NCBI RefSeq assembly: GCF_000189635.1
Contig: NW_002476370.1
Span: 186,001 to 250,000 of the forward strand
Source: Tetrahymena thermophila SB210
Lineage: Eukaryota > Ciliophora > Oligohymenophorea > Hymenostomatida > Tetrahymenidae
Direction of reading: 5' to 3'
Length of the DNA stretch: 64,000 bases
Shown here: one piece after another, positions 26,218 through 37,797 of the stretch
Layout: each line of letters starts with the position of its first letter
Position numbering within the stretch: the first letter of the stretch is position 1
Program-made: the position numbers and the translations under genes
Notes under the pieces: model-generated
The model's database searches: none
What the model was told of the DNA's origin: nothing
What the model saw: only the letters and a program-made list of their open reading frames with translations

Positions 26218-27214
26218 TCATTAAATAAAGCTATCTGGGTATTTTTAAAATAGGCAACCAATTCTATTCATGATTGATTTTATTGTAAATATCTTATTTA
26301 AATGAAATAATGAAATAAGTAAACTAAAAATACTACCTATTGCAGCTAAAGGTAAACAAGTAAATATATTATTGACATTTTGATTCATTAGAGTAATAGT
26401 TAATAAACTAAAAGGAATGGTTAAGATTTATAAAAATACACCACAGCATTGAGAGCCACCAGGCAATCCAGAGGGATTAGATTTTTTAAGGGAAAAAACT
26501 AATTTTAAGAATATATTAATCTTGATACAAGTGATCACAATTAAAATAACAAGAATAGGAATAAAGGCTGTCTAAGAATCGCTTGCAAGCATAATTGTTA
26601 CTGCCAAAAAGCAAGCAAAAAAAGGAATCAAATCTAAGTAGAAGTAAATTAAATTGCTTTTATAAATATCTATAAGATTTTCTTGTAATTGTTTGGCAGA
26701 CTATATAACTTATCCTGCTGCTATCTATCTACTTGAGAATTAAGTATTTTTTTTGCAAATTTAATCTTACATATTAGAAACAAAATTAGAATCCAACAAA
26801 TTTGTATGCTATTCATAAATTAAACCATCAAAATTTAGATGTTATTCTTATTAAATCTACTTCAAAGAAGCTTTAACTAAATCAATTTCATATTCACTTT
26901 CTTTTATAGCTCTAGCACTACTGTCATCACACCCTTCAAAATAATTCTAAGGTGCAGGAGGGATTTAAATATTTTTTGCAGCATTGATCCTTAGATTGCT
27001 AAATATTTCTACTGCATTAGGTATGAAACCAAAATCTATATTAAAAAAAAAAAACATATTTAATTAAGGAATTATAATTTTAAAGTAAATAAAAAAATAC
27101 TTAGTCCTTTATTCGATGGAAATTCTGCATGAACTTAATTTGAAACTTACTTTAAATTGTATTATTCAGATTGTAAATATGGAGATCCATATTAGTTATT
27201 ACAATCTGTGTCAT
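26218..27214 (-). CDS. Multi-pass membrane protein, paralog B, 301 aa
   Basis: Exons 27151-27214 (64 nt), 27101-27124 (24 nt) and 26218-27035 (818 nt) match paralog A exon for exon. Introns are 27125-27150 (26 nt) and 27036-27100 (65 nt). The N-terminus MTQIVITNMDLHIYNLNN corresponds to MKHNIIISMDHQIYQLNN in A. The body shares FGFIPNAVEI, IPPAPQ, GCDDSSARAIK and the membrane segments; differences are scattered substitutions, with no frame damage in either copy. Function unknown. The extracellular or cytosolic orientation of the N-terminal half cannot be decided. Confidence 0.75.
27125..27150 (-). other. Probable 26-nt micro-intron in paralog B
   Basis: GTAAGTTT...CATGCAG, the exact counterpart of 25517-25542. 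Splicing keeps the paralog alignment NKGLNFGFIP intact. Confidence 0.6.
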
Positions 27215-28101
27215 AGTTGAAAGTTTGTTAATTTTTAGAAATCATAAATACAATATACTTCTAATTATTTTTTGTTTTCTTGATTAATTATTTTTATAGT
27301 TTAAAAAAATATCAAATTTTTTTGTTGACTTAAATTAAAATAGATAAATAAACGTTATTTGTTTGAAGATAAATTTTTTCTATATTGAACTTAAATAAAT
27401 TACAAACAGTAATTGAGTTAAAAAATGGTGGTTCATTAATAAATATAAACCTTAATTAAATAATAAAAAAGGTAAAATAAAAAATATTTTTTAAAATGAT
27501 TGAATTTTGATAAAATTTTTTTTTGAGAAAAATTTTTTAATTATTAATAAGCTTGGATAACTGAGTCTTAAAGTATTTATTTGACAGTTTTTATAGATTT
27601 TGGATTTTATTAGCAATTAATAAATTAATTTAAGGTAATTAATTATTAGAATCAATCTTTGACTAAAAATTAAAATATCATAATTAATTAATATAAGAAA
27701 ATTATTAATTTATTCAAAATTAAAAGAATCTTGAAAGTAAAATTAAAATTGTTAAAATTTTAAATTTATCTTATTTAATGTTTTAGTAAAAATAATTATT
27801 AATAAAAAAAGTTTATTTTATATAAAAAATACTAATAGTCTTTTCAATATTTCAGAAAAAAAATTTAATTTTATTATTTCTTGAGTTCTTATAACAAGAA
27901 ATGAAATTATATATAAGTTTTTTAATAAAATGTTATGAAAGACTTTCTTAAGTAACTTAAAATTTTAAATAATATTGTCCATATAAATTTATTTTGGTAT
28001 TTAATCCATTAAAATCTTTAATAACTCTAATTAATTTTAGAATATTTATTTCTATTTATTTTATTTTTAAAAACTCTTAATTTTTTTATAAAAATAAATT
28101 A
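27215..28101. other. A+T-rich intergenic spacer
   Basis: Promoter side of paralog B and 3' flank of the LRR gene. Nothing beyond A+T runs is recognised. Confidence 0.6.
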
Positions 28102-29553
28102 TCAATTAAACAATTTAAGCTAATAAATGACCAATCTTTTTGAGCGACGAATGTCTCTTCTTATTAGCTAACAAAATAAAAGATTTAGCTCATCGTCATC
28201 ATCAAAAGATTAGCTGTTTAACTATAAGTCTAATTATCTTATGAATTAAAGATTTTTGATTGATTTTACCAATTTGTATTTACTTTCTAGTGATACATCA
28301 TTGTTTATTGGAAATTTAATAGTAAGGGATTTTAATTTTATAAGATTTTTTATTTGTTCACATAAAATTAAAATAGCTTCATCATTTATTTCATCTTCTT
28401 CAAATTCAATAGAAAATGAAGTAAGCTAATTTAAATGAATAACTTCAGAAAAGAATTTCTAAAACCCGTTATTGGTGATTTTGCATTCATGAGCAGTAAA
28501 ACTAAACTTACTTAACTGTTTTAAAGACTTTAAACCATCCATCAATCCTTCCATTCCTTCAAATCCAATTTCGACATCTTTTAAAGTTAATTATAAGGAT
28601 GACAAAGAAGTATACAATTATTTAAGAGATTTTCCTAATTAAATCGCACCCTCTTAGCCAATTATATTTTTTTTAGCTATGAACAAATTAAGTGATTGTA
28701 GCTTCTCCATAGACTCAAAACTTTTACAAATTTTTAAAAATCCTTCTGTTTTAATTTAATTATTTAATCCTATATTTAGTGATAAATTTCTTAACTCCTC
28801 TAATTTCTTCAATCCTTATGATAAGCCAATAGCACCATCTTCTTCAATTTAATTTTCTCCATTAAGCTTTAAAAAAAAATATTTTAGTTTCTTTAAGTTT
28901 TTAATTGCTTATCCCAAATTTTAGGCACCAACTACTCCTATATAATTTGTTTGCAAACAAATTTACAGATTTTCTAAATTGACCAAGGTTTGAATACCTT
29001 CTGCTAATGCTTCTGCTCCAGAACTACTAATACAATTTCCATGAAGAATTTGAATAGTTAAATTATTAAGATTTTTTAATTTTTTTAAGCAATTTCCTAT
29101 GTGCTATGCCCCTTCAGTGTATATTATATTTGCTTCAATATTAATGCTAAGACTAGTTAAATTTGTCATAGTTTCTACACCTTCACAAATAAACTTTAAA
29201 GATTCAGAATTAAGGAGGTTATCATTTTACACAGAAAAAGTAAAAGATGTTATTTTTTGGAATGATTTTAAGGCATCTCCTAATCTTTAATATCCAACAT
29301 CATCTATTTAATTAGCTCTTCCAATAATAAGTGAAAGACTTAACAAATTTGACAAACTCTTTAGACATTTTCCCATAGTTTTCGCATAAGTAGAAGCATT
29401 TAATTTTTCTTTATAATGCAAAGCTAATTTAATTTTTAAGTGTAAAATATTTCTTTAATCAAACAAATATTTTTATAATTCAGTTTATGAAAGACTGGAT
29501 GTAATAGTTAACTATTTTACAGTATTAATTTATTTTTTAAATCCCTAGAGCAT
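28102..29553 (-). CDS. Leucine-rich-repeat (RNI-like) protein, about 483 aa
   Basis: A continuous frame runs from ATG at 29553 to TGA at 28102-28104 (484 codons). It is a string of LRRs, about 28-35 residues each, of the form GAxxLGxxLKxLxNLxxLxLxI, for example GAIQLGKSLKQL and GAEALAEGIQTLVNL. It ends in a basic tail RRSKRLVIYQLKLFN that matches the KSKRLV tail of the gene at 1-2669, so both belong to the same expanded ciliate LRR family. Unlike that gene, all its repeats lie in one exon. The start is provisional: the frame stays open upstream past 29600 (VQGRRFDNFSFSRNK precedes the Met), possibly reached by a TTATAG acceptor. No kinase, signal peptide or membrane helix is visible. Role: protein-protein interaction scaffold by family. 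Confidence 0.75.
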
Positions 29554-30149
29554 TTACTTATTTCTACTGAAACTAAAATTGTCAAATCTTCTACCTTGAA
29601 CCTATAACAAATTGTATTCTTATTTTTATTACAAATCTATTTATTTATCAATATTATTTAATTAAAATCCAAAAACTCTAAAAAAAATAATAATAATTCT
29701 TCTATTTTAAAAAAAAATATAAAAAGAATTATTTGTAAAGTTTTATCAGTATTTTTTGTGAATAATAAAAATTAAATATTTTTGTTTAAAAAAAAGTTAT
29801 GGAATTAAACTTGATCAATATTTAAAATAATTTTTAATTTACAACTTAAATAAAAAATTAAATAATTCTTTAATCCAATATTTTATTTCTTAAAAATACT
29901 AAAATAATATTTAAATTATAAATTATTTTGAAATAAACTAAATACAATAAAAGATGTTCTTTTTACATTAAATTAACAGAAATTATATAATTAATTTAGT
30001 GATTTCTATAAGTTTTTAATTTTTTAACTTTTGAGTAACAATAATAACAAAATTAGTTTGTATGTAAATACTTTTTAAAATAAAATAAAAGCTCTTAATT
30101 TATAAAAAACTAAAAAAGAAACTATAGAAATTATGATAACTTACAGATA
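29554..30149. other. Spacer upstream of first tRNA gene
   Basis: A+T-rich. It may include the 5' end of the LRR gene. No separate gene is seen. Confidence 0.5.
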
Positions 30150-30222
30150 TCCCCTATAGTCTAGCAGGTTAGGATAGAAGGTTTTCACCCTTCAGACCCG
30201 GGTTCAAGTCCCGGTGGGGGAA
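30150..30222 (+). tRNA. tRNA-Glu (anticodon UUC), copy 1
   Basis: A 73-base sequence including discriminator A folds as a cloverleaf: acceptor TCCCCTA/TGGGGGA, D-arm around AGCAGGTTAGG, anticodon stem GAAGG/CCTTC with loop TTTTCAC (anticodon TTC), and T-arm CCGGG-TTCAAGT-CCCGG. There is no intron, and CCA is not encoded, as expected for a nuclear gene. A run of T follows within a few bases as a Pol III terminator. UUC reads GAA and GAG. It is identical to the copies at 30767 and 33488. Confidence 0.97.
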
Positions 30223-30766
30223 TTCTTTTTTTTTGTTATTTAAAATAATAAAAAGATTAATTATTTTAAACTTTAAACATTATTTTACTTAAATAACTAA
30301 TAAAATTAAAAAACTAAGTTCTATACTTTTAAATAATCTAAAAATTCTTATTAAATACATACCATAATATATAAAATTAGTATAAAACTAAATTTCAGTA
30401 AATTTTAAAAGTAAAACTTTTATAATTTTGAAGAGTATAATACATTATTTAATACATAATTTAAATTGCTTTTTTTTAATACCTCAGTATATAAATGGTT
30501 TATTTGCTGTTTTTAATAAAATAAAAATAATCAAATTTACAACTCACCATTCATAAATTTAGATAAATTTCTAAAATTGAATTTGCTTAAAAATTTTAGA
30601 CAAAAATTAAGTAAAATTTTTTTGCAGTGTATGAAATATATAAATTACTTGTTTAATCAAAAATAAATTTGAATATTTTCTAAAGTAATTTTATTAGCTA
30701 TTTAATAAAAATTTAAATTTTGTAAACTAAGAAAAATTATTTATATTATTAGCAGTTTTACTGTAA
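30223..30766. other. Spacer between tRNA-Glu copies 1 and 2
   Basis: A+T-rich apart from the T-run. Similarity between the two tRNA loci stops at the tRNA borders plus a few bases (AATTCTTTTTTT). Confidence 0.6.
30225..30234 (+). terminator. Pol III T-run after tRNA-Glu copy 1
   Basis: An uninterrupted run of T starts a few bases after the tRNA 3' end, the usual RNA polymerase III stop signal. The other two copies have similar T-runs. Confidence 0.7.
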
Positions 30767-30839
30767 TCCCCTATAGTCTAGCAGGTTAGGATAGAAGGTT
30801 TTCACCCTTCAGACCCGGGTTCAAGTCCCGGTGGGGGAA
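30767..30839 (+). tRNA. tRNA-Glu (anticodon UUC), copy 2
   Basis: Identical over all 73 bases to copy 1, on the same strand, 617 bp downstream (start to start). Followed by TTCTTTTTTT. Confidence 0.97.
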
Positions 30840-31718
30840 TTCTTTTTTTGGTTTATTAAATTAGTAATTATTTTATTCTAATTTATTCTACAGAAATTCA
30901 AAATCAATTTATTTTTTATGCAGAAATAATATTTCTGCAAATGTTAAATATTACCTTGAAAATATTTCTAAATCAAATAAAAATATTTTGACATTAATGA
31001 GCTATATTTATTTAGAAAAATAGATTTAATAGGTTAAAATTAGAATAATAAAAATAGAAGAATGAATTTCAATTAAAGAAAGTTTTGCTTAGATGAATAA
31101 AGATTAGAGATATGGTTTAAGAATATCAATATGTATGTATGGATGGATAGATGTATGTTAATTCAAATATATTATATATAAAGGTTAGACATTTTGTTAA
31201 TATTATAAGGAGAATACTTATTATTTTCTATCTAAAGCTGCTCATACATGCATGCAACCGTATGTAATCAGTAGCAAAGTTGAAGCTTTTTTTAGTAAAA
31301 GAAAATTGAGAAGGTTATTCTAAATCATAAAGGCAATAAGATAATCTCATAATTAAATTTATAATTTTAAAGAAAGATATTTTTCATTTAAATGTATCAA
31401 TCAACATCGTCATCAAATACTGAATATACTTTTAACTTTTTTGAAATAGTTCTAGAGGAAGTATTTTCCATAAATCTCAATACATTATTTGCATAAATTG
31501 ATTTAGGATTGAGTTAATGAGCAAGCATACGTATGAGTAAATTTATTTGTACGTTTGAATGTATTTATGTATGTATGTTTGTTTTTTTTTGTATTGATTT
31601 AGTTATGAATATTATTAATATTATTGTTATTATTAAAAGTTGGGCTAATTTATTTTATAAGTTAAAGAAAGAAAGAAAAAATCAATGAATAATTATAGCA
31701 ATCAAAAATAAATATATT
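30840..31718. other. Intergenic spacer with ATGT/GGAT simple repeats
   Basis: Short simple repeats of GTAT and GGAT lie near 31131-31160 and GTAT near 31560-31580. Otherwise A+T-rich. It is the 3' side of the Rab gene. No gene is supported. Confidence 0.55.
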
Positions 31719-32336
31719 TCAACAACATTTTCCATCTTTTCCATCTTTTTTATTAGGTTGAGGATTATTAGGTTTGTAATTAATTTTAAACTAATCTTTA
31801 GTAGATGTGTCCATTGATTCTAATGTTTAACGGGCAATACACTTGAAAGCTTCGGAAATATTAACGCCTTCCTTAGCTGAAGTTTCAAAGAATTTTACAC
31901 CATATCTATCAGCAAGTTCTTCTCCTTCACGAGTAGAGACTTTTCTTTAATCCTTCATATCAATTTTTGTGGCTATAATAATCTTTTTAACATTTGGATC
32001 TGCACGTTCATTAATTTACTTCATCCAATCTGCAATATTCTTGAAAGAATTGGGGTCTGTTACACTATAAGCTAGAATAATACCCATAGCACCTTTGTAA
32101 TAATTTTAAGTAATTGTTCTGAATCTTTCTTGGCCTGCAGTATCCCAAATTTAGAGCTTAACGCGCTTTCCATCAATATCTTCATATTTAAGTTTGTAAT
32201 CAATGCCAATTGTTGATAAGTGAGCGCTAGTAAAAGTACCTTCGCAATAGTTGACTAGGAAACAGGTTTTTCCAACACCTGAATCACCAATAAGCAAAAA
32301 CTTAAGTAAAGTATCGTAATCTTGTTTATTTTACAT
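31719..32336 (-). CDS. Rab-family small GTPase, 205 aa
   Basis: A single-exon frame of 206 codons. Small GTPases of this class cycle between GTP and GDP and direct vesicle traffic on membranes. P-loop GDSGVGKT (residues ~17-24), switch I with [11 protein letters not shown], switch [13 protein letters not shown], and [10 protein letters not shown] are all present. The C-terminus GKDGKCC gives a double-cysteine geranylgeranylation site, typical of Rab proteins. Overall it resembles the Rab1/Rab8/Rab10 group, though switch I is IDYKLK rather than IDFKIR/K. The guanine-specificity motif is ATKIDM, i.e. TKxD in place of the usual NKxD, an exchange otherwise familiar from Rho GTPases. Two glutamines are encoded by TAA or TAG in the conserved core. 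Confidence 0.93.
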
Positions 32337-33487
32337 TTTTTTAATGGTTTTTTACAATAAAATTTGTTATAATAAGCTTTATATGCTAATAAATATTTTG
32401 TTCTTCGCCTTTCAGAGTTTTCTGTAAAAGTCTCTATAGTCTTTCTAAAATAACTAGTTTTTTTCCTTTTTTATAGGTTGAATTTTCTTCGCTGAAAAGG
32501 AGCTGATTAATTTGCTTTTTTAATCTGATTTTGATTGATATTTTATTTGGAAATAATTATTTCTTTAATTTCTTTTCTTCTTATTTTTTATCTTATTTTA
32601 TCTGCATACATACATACATAGATAGATGAATGATAAAATATTAAACTTTTACTCATTCTTTCTATTACTTGCGTGTTTTTATTTTAATGAGATAATTTAT
32701 ATATTTATTATTCAATTGACATTTCTCTTTATTTAATTTTTCGAATTTCCTACAAGCAAACATATGTTTGCAACTTTGCAATTCAAGCAACGTATTCCTT
32801 TAATAGCTTTATTCTTAAATCAATTACAAAAATCTTATGCCTTCAATCAAGCAATAAGTTCATGTATTATTGATTATTTATTTTTTTCCTATATCAAACA
32901 AACAAACTTCTATTCTTCTTTAAATTAAAGCCTAATTGATTTTGTGATAAGCTGATTTTAAAATTTCTGATTAAAATCACTTCATATTTAATTTAAATTA
33001 AATACCGTATATGCCTAACTTCCTATACTTTAAAGATTATAAGGAAATCTAATATCAAACGCAAGAACTAAAAACGATTGCTTCATTTGTCACTTTTTGC
33101 TTATAAATTTAAACTGAGAGGAAATAGAATTAGTTTTTTTATCTATTTTAGATAAATTACACCTTAAAATAGTAAAACTGGTTTGTCTTTCACTTAAATT
33201 TAACTTTATTCATTTATATTACAATTTTATTAGTCTATTTTAAGTATGAGATTGGTAGTGTTGGTTACTAAATCTAAAAAGAGTTAGTTAATTAGCTATC
33301 CTTCTTTAATTAATTTAAAATTAAATTCAAAATTATTTTATAAATAAAAAGAAAATGCATCATTTTACAAATAAGTTTTTATTTAGTCTATTTTTAGCAA
33401 TTTTTAAAGCTTTACAATTAATTGTAAAATATTACTTTTTTGAAAAAAAATCAAATAAAAGTGAAATTTTATTATCTAATTATGTAA
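32337..33487. other. Upstream region of Rab gene
   Basis: A+T-rich, with a CATA/GATA simple repeat near 32607-32632. Holds the Rab promoter. No coding-like frame is seen. Confidence 0.55.
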
Positions 33488-33560
33488 TCCCCTATAGTCT
33501 AGCAGGTTAGGATAGAAGGTTTTCACCCTTCAGACCCGGGTTCAAGTCCCGGTGGGGGAA
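33488..33560 (+). tRNA. tRNA-Glu (anticodon UUC), copy 3
   Basis: The 73 bases are identical to copies 1 and 2 and on the same strand, but separated from them by the Rab gene. A T-run follows (ATTTTTTCCC). Confidence 0.97.
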
Positions 33561-33687
33561 TTATTTTTTCCCAAAAAACTTTATTTAAAATCAAACTTTT
33601 AATTTTTTGTTTTTACTAACACTAACTAACTAATAAATTAATTCATACACATATAAATAAATAAATATAAAAACAATTTAAATTCAT

Positions 33688-35873
33688 TCAAAAATTGTTT
33701 TGTAATTTATTTTATTTAATGTTTTTATCATTATAAATTGGGCTCTTCCCGTACATATGGGAATAGGTATTCCTCCAAGCTTCAGCTTGCTCAAGCTTGA
33801 GAGAATATAATTTAGATTTAGTTTTAGTTAAATCTTTGCTTTAATTAAGTTCGCTAATGCTATTGTTTTAGACTTCACTTTAGTTATTTAAATCTTTTAA
33901 TGGAATTTCTTTTATTTAATTTTGATTGTAATTTTAATTTTAATGTTAATTTTAAAAAGCCAAAATATCAGATCGATTGTTGTTTTAGTTAAAAAATAAT
34001 TTATTGTTTGGCTCTACAAAATAAGAGTTACTTAGCTTTAAGTGCTATAAATTTTAAAAGTTATCTGAATAATTCGATCTTTATTATTCTACGTTCTCAA
34101 CATCTTGAAATGAATCAATTTTCTTTAAAGAAAGTTAATTTTGAGTATTTATAATAGGAAGAGATTTATTCATATTATCATTAAATGAAGTATTTTTTGA
34201 GTATTTAACTTTAAGCTCATTTATTTAATTTTACATCTGAGATCTGTTTGAAAGGGGTCCATTTACATTTGGGTAGTTTTAAATGAAGTTCATTTATTCT
34301 TTTTGAGAACTTTATTTTAAGTCTAAAGAGATTTTGACCTAGTTTTCAACCTTTTTTTATAGTCCATTTAATTATTAAAGAAGTTAATAATATATAAATA
34401 TTTTACATTTGATTTCTCTGCTTTGCTTAGCTATAAAAAATTTTAAATATTTTACAGCTAGCTTTTTGACTTTTATACTTTTTCAAATAGATGTTTATGC
34501 TAGTGCCAATCATTTTGTTGATTCAGTTATGCAGTGTTATCTTGATTTATTTTAATGAAATTATTTTATTCTTATTGTTAATTATTACTTTAACACTAAT
34601 CATTACACTGAGATATGTCTTTATTTAACTAAGATTAAGAAGTATTACTATATCTTTCTACTTATTCTTCGCTTTAGGTATTAAATTAATTTTCATTAAG
34701 TTATTAGCAAGGATGGCTTTGCTTAAAAGTTAAATCTGAGCTATAATCTAAATTATTTTCATTAATTTAATCAGCTTTATATTGGCTTGGCTATTCATTT
34801 TCTTATTAATTATTTTATAAATCTCCAGATTATTTGTATGATTCACTTTTTCTTGTTTAATCTATGTCAATTTTTTTAAAACTATTTTGATTAAATTGAG
34901 GTATTTGGTCAGTCTAGTTGAATTATGAATCTTATTTTTCAATCTCGTAGCTTTCTTCTGTGTTTTATACTACTGTCAAGTTAAGACAACTAGTTTTATT
35001 TTTTGCTAAACTTTGCTTTACATTCTCTAAATACTTCACTTTTAGCTATGTTATTGTTTCTTCTTTTGCCAAAATTTCATAGCTTTTTTCTTGTATTAAC
35101 AAATCTTTTTATTATAGCTCTTCTCTTAATTTTATTATTTCCTATTTTAATTATAACATGTCCTGTCTATACTTATCTTCTATTTCTTTGATCGTTTTCT
35201 ATAGCATATTTTGTTATATCTGAATTATTTCTTTGATTTCGTTGTCTTTACCTTCCAATGTTGAAAAAAGAAATCTGCATTTATCTTCTAACTTTTTTTC
35301 TTTCTATTAATAAGCTTATAATTTAGCATTAAATTTATTTTCCATCATTTAAATGAGTTGTTTGAATTTAGAATTTTTTTCTTCTAACATCTGATTCTAC
35401 AATATTAAGTTTTGTATATTTTTTTATTCAACACTAAGGTCAAATTAGGAAGGTAAAGCTGTGAGTGATAAATCTTATTCTTTGTTTGCAAAATTAGGTA
35501 GCGTTTAGCTAGTTTAATGTGAATGACGCGATATCGGAGAATCCTATAAATTACTTTAATCTAGGCGAGAATTTTAAATGAATTTATTACCTGTTGCTGA
35601 AAGCTATCTAATTATTTGTTTTTATTACTTAAGCTATTCATTTTCTAAACTTTTATCTCTAATTTGTTATTACAATATGTCAATACTCTATCTTTATAAT
35701 TCAATTTATTTTAAATGAATCTAATTTTATCTAATAGGGCTGATATTTTAATCTGCGGAATAGTTTTGTACTATCTACTATTTAGGAGTCATTTGCTTAA
35801 CTAATTTATCCAAAACATTAACAACCTCTTCAATCTTATGTTTAGGCGTGTATGATCTAGTAATCCTATTCAT
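33688..35873 (-). CDS. Gln/Asn-rich coiled-coil protein, 709 aa, unknown function
   Basis: Exons 34407-35873 (489 codons) and 33688-34350 (221 codons with TGA) are joined in phase 0 across a 56-nt intron (GTAAAATATTT...AAAAAAAG). The start MNRITRSYTPKHKIEE begins a polar N-terminus. Residues ~150-330 are a long heptad-rich coiled coil rich in Lys, Glu, Gln and Leu. The remainder is Asn/Gln/Ser-rich. The last ~40 residues contain SLKLEQAEAWRNTYSH, which looks more ordered. No enzymatic motif, signal peptide or membrane helix is seen. A structural or scaffolding role is plausible but not shown. Confidence 0.75.
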
Positions 35874-37797
35874 TTTTCTTCTCAAATATTTTTTCTGTTG
35901 ATAAATTAATATTATTAAAAATTAGTAGAAGATTCAATTAAGAAACATTCTCACATTTAACCTTTTATTATAATATTAATTTTTATTTTTAAAATCCCCA
36001 CATATTAATAAAGTAAATCCTAAAAATATGTAATCTCTTCACAGCGAAAAACATAAATAAATATTAAATACTTTAATTAATTTCATATTCGTTTAACTAA
36101 AAGATTTTAAATAAAATTATTGAATTTAACTAGAACTTATTTTAATTTCTAATTAGCAAAATCTCACTTTGACCAAAAAAAATACACTAATGACATAGTT
36201 AATAATTAAATAAATTTTAAAATAAGCATATTTAAACAATAAGTTTTTATGTTAAATTTAAAATAGGAAATAAATAAAAAATAAATAATTTTCTCAAAAT
36301 TTAGTCTAAAACTTATTTTAAAATTTTTTTTTTTAATTTTAATTCCCTAGCTATAGAACATATTAAACATCATTTTAAAAAAGATTAATAATAAATACAC
36401 TTTTATTTAATAAAAGTAAATATCAATCTCTTTATTTTTAATAAATTAAAATATTTTTTTCTCAATTATTTTCAATATGAAATATTAAAATCAAAGTCCA
36501 AATTGGGAATTCAGTATTTAAATATGCAACTATCTTATAAAAATATTCTTTCAGATGCATATGAGAGATTAGGGAAATTTTTATGAAAAGAGTTCAAGGA
36601 AAATATATCTTAGTTTTTTAATAAACTTTGAATTATTTATTAGTTATTATATGATTCTCAATTTTTACTATTATTATCTTACAGAATTTAATAAGGTTTA
36701 ATACAAATAAATTAACTTTTTATCTATAATTTATCAAATAATTTTTACAACTTTGTAATTTTCTACTTCATAATATGGGATGGATGGCATATAGTATTGA
36801 AAAAAATATAATTAAAAATAACATGAAAAGAAAAATTTTAATTAAGAATGAGTTTGCAGATATATTTATTACATAAATATAGTTAATAGTATTTGTAATA
36901 AATAGCTTTTAATTTTTTAAGTAAGATTGTAATTTTATTTCGATTTTACAATAATTTTTTTTTGGTTCAATTCAATGTAAAATTTAATGATATAGAAGTT
37001 GTTATTATAACACCAAAAAAAAATTTATTCATTATTAGAATATAAAATTATTAAGATTATTTACTTTAAGCAATAATAAATAAATCGTAATTTTATCAAG
37101 CAAGTGTGTTAAGAGTAATCCAGACTATGTCTTAGATTTTAGCAACAATTTTTAAACATAAAGTTTCCCTAATGGTAAAAATTATCTCTCTTTAATTTTA
37201 AAAATGAAAATTTTACCTTTTTATCTCATATAATAATAATAAGGCATCTATCTAGCAAATATGAATCAATTTTTTATTTGCTATGCCATAATAAATTTTT
37301 ATTTTCATTAATAAATGAATGAGCTGTTTTATTATTTAAAGCTTTTTAATTTTTTTAGGTAATAAATTATTTTTAAATAGAATGTTTTTTTGTTTGACTG
37401 ACTGTTAATTAATTAATTATTTGTATTATTTATTATTTTTTAGCTAAAATTTTAAATCATTTTTACTTTTTCACAACATGAATGATTTAAATTCTGAAAA
37501 TTATTATATAAATTTAATAAAATAAAAGTAAATTTCCTTTTAATTTCTAGGTATATAATCCATGATTGCTTTATTTTTAATATTTAACATAGACATAATT
37601 TCGTTTAGAGTGAAAATAAAAATGGTTTTCTTAAGTTTTTAATAAAAATAGAAATTTATTAAGCTATAAATTATACTGAATAAAACAATTGAAAAAAATA
37701 TTGATTAGTTAATTAATTAATATATATAGAAACAAGTATTTTATTTACTGTTGAAATAACTCGATAGAAATAATATTGGATAGTTAGATTCATTCGT
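35874..37797. other. Long A+T-rich intergenic spacer
   Basis: About 1.9 kb with only A/T homopolymer and TTAA-type runs. It is upstream of the coiled-coil gene and downstream of the phosphatase-like gene. No supported feature. Confidence 0.6.
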
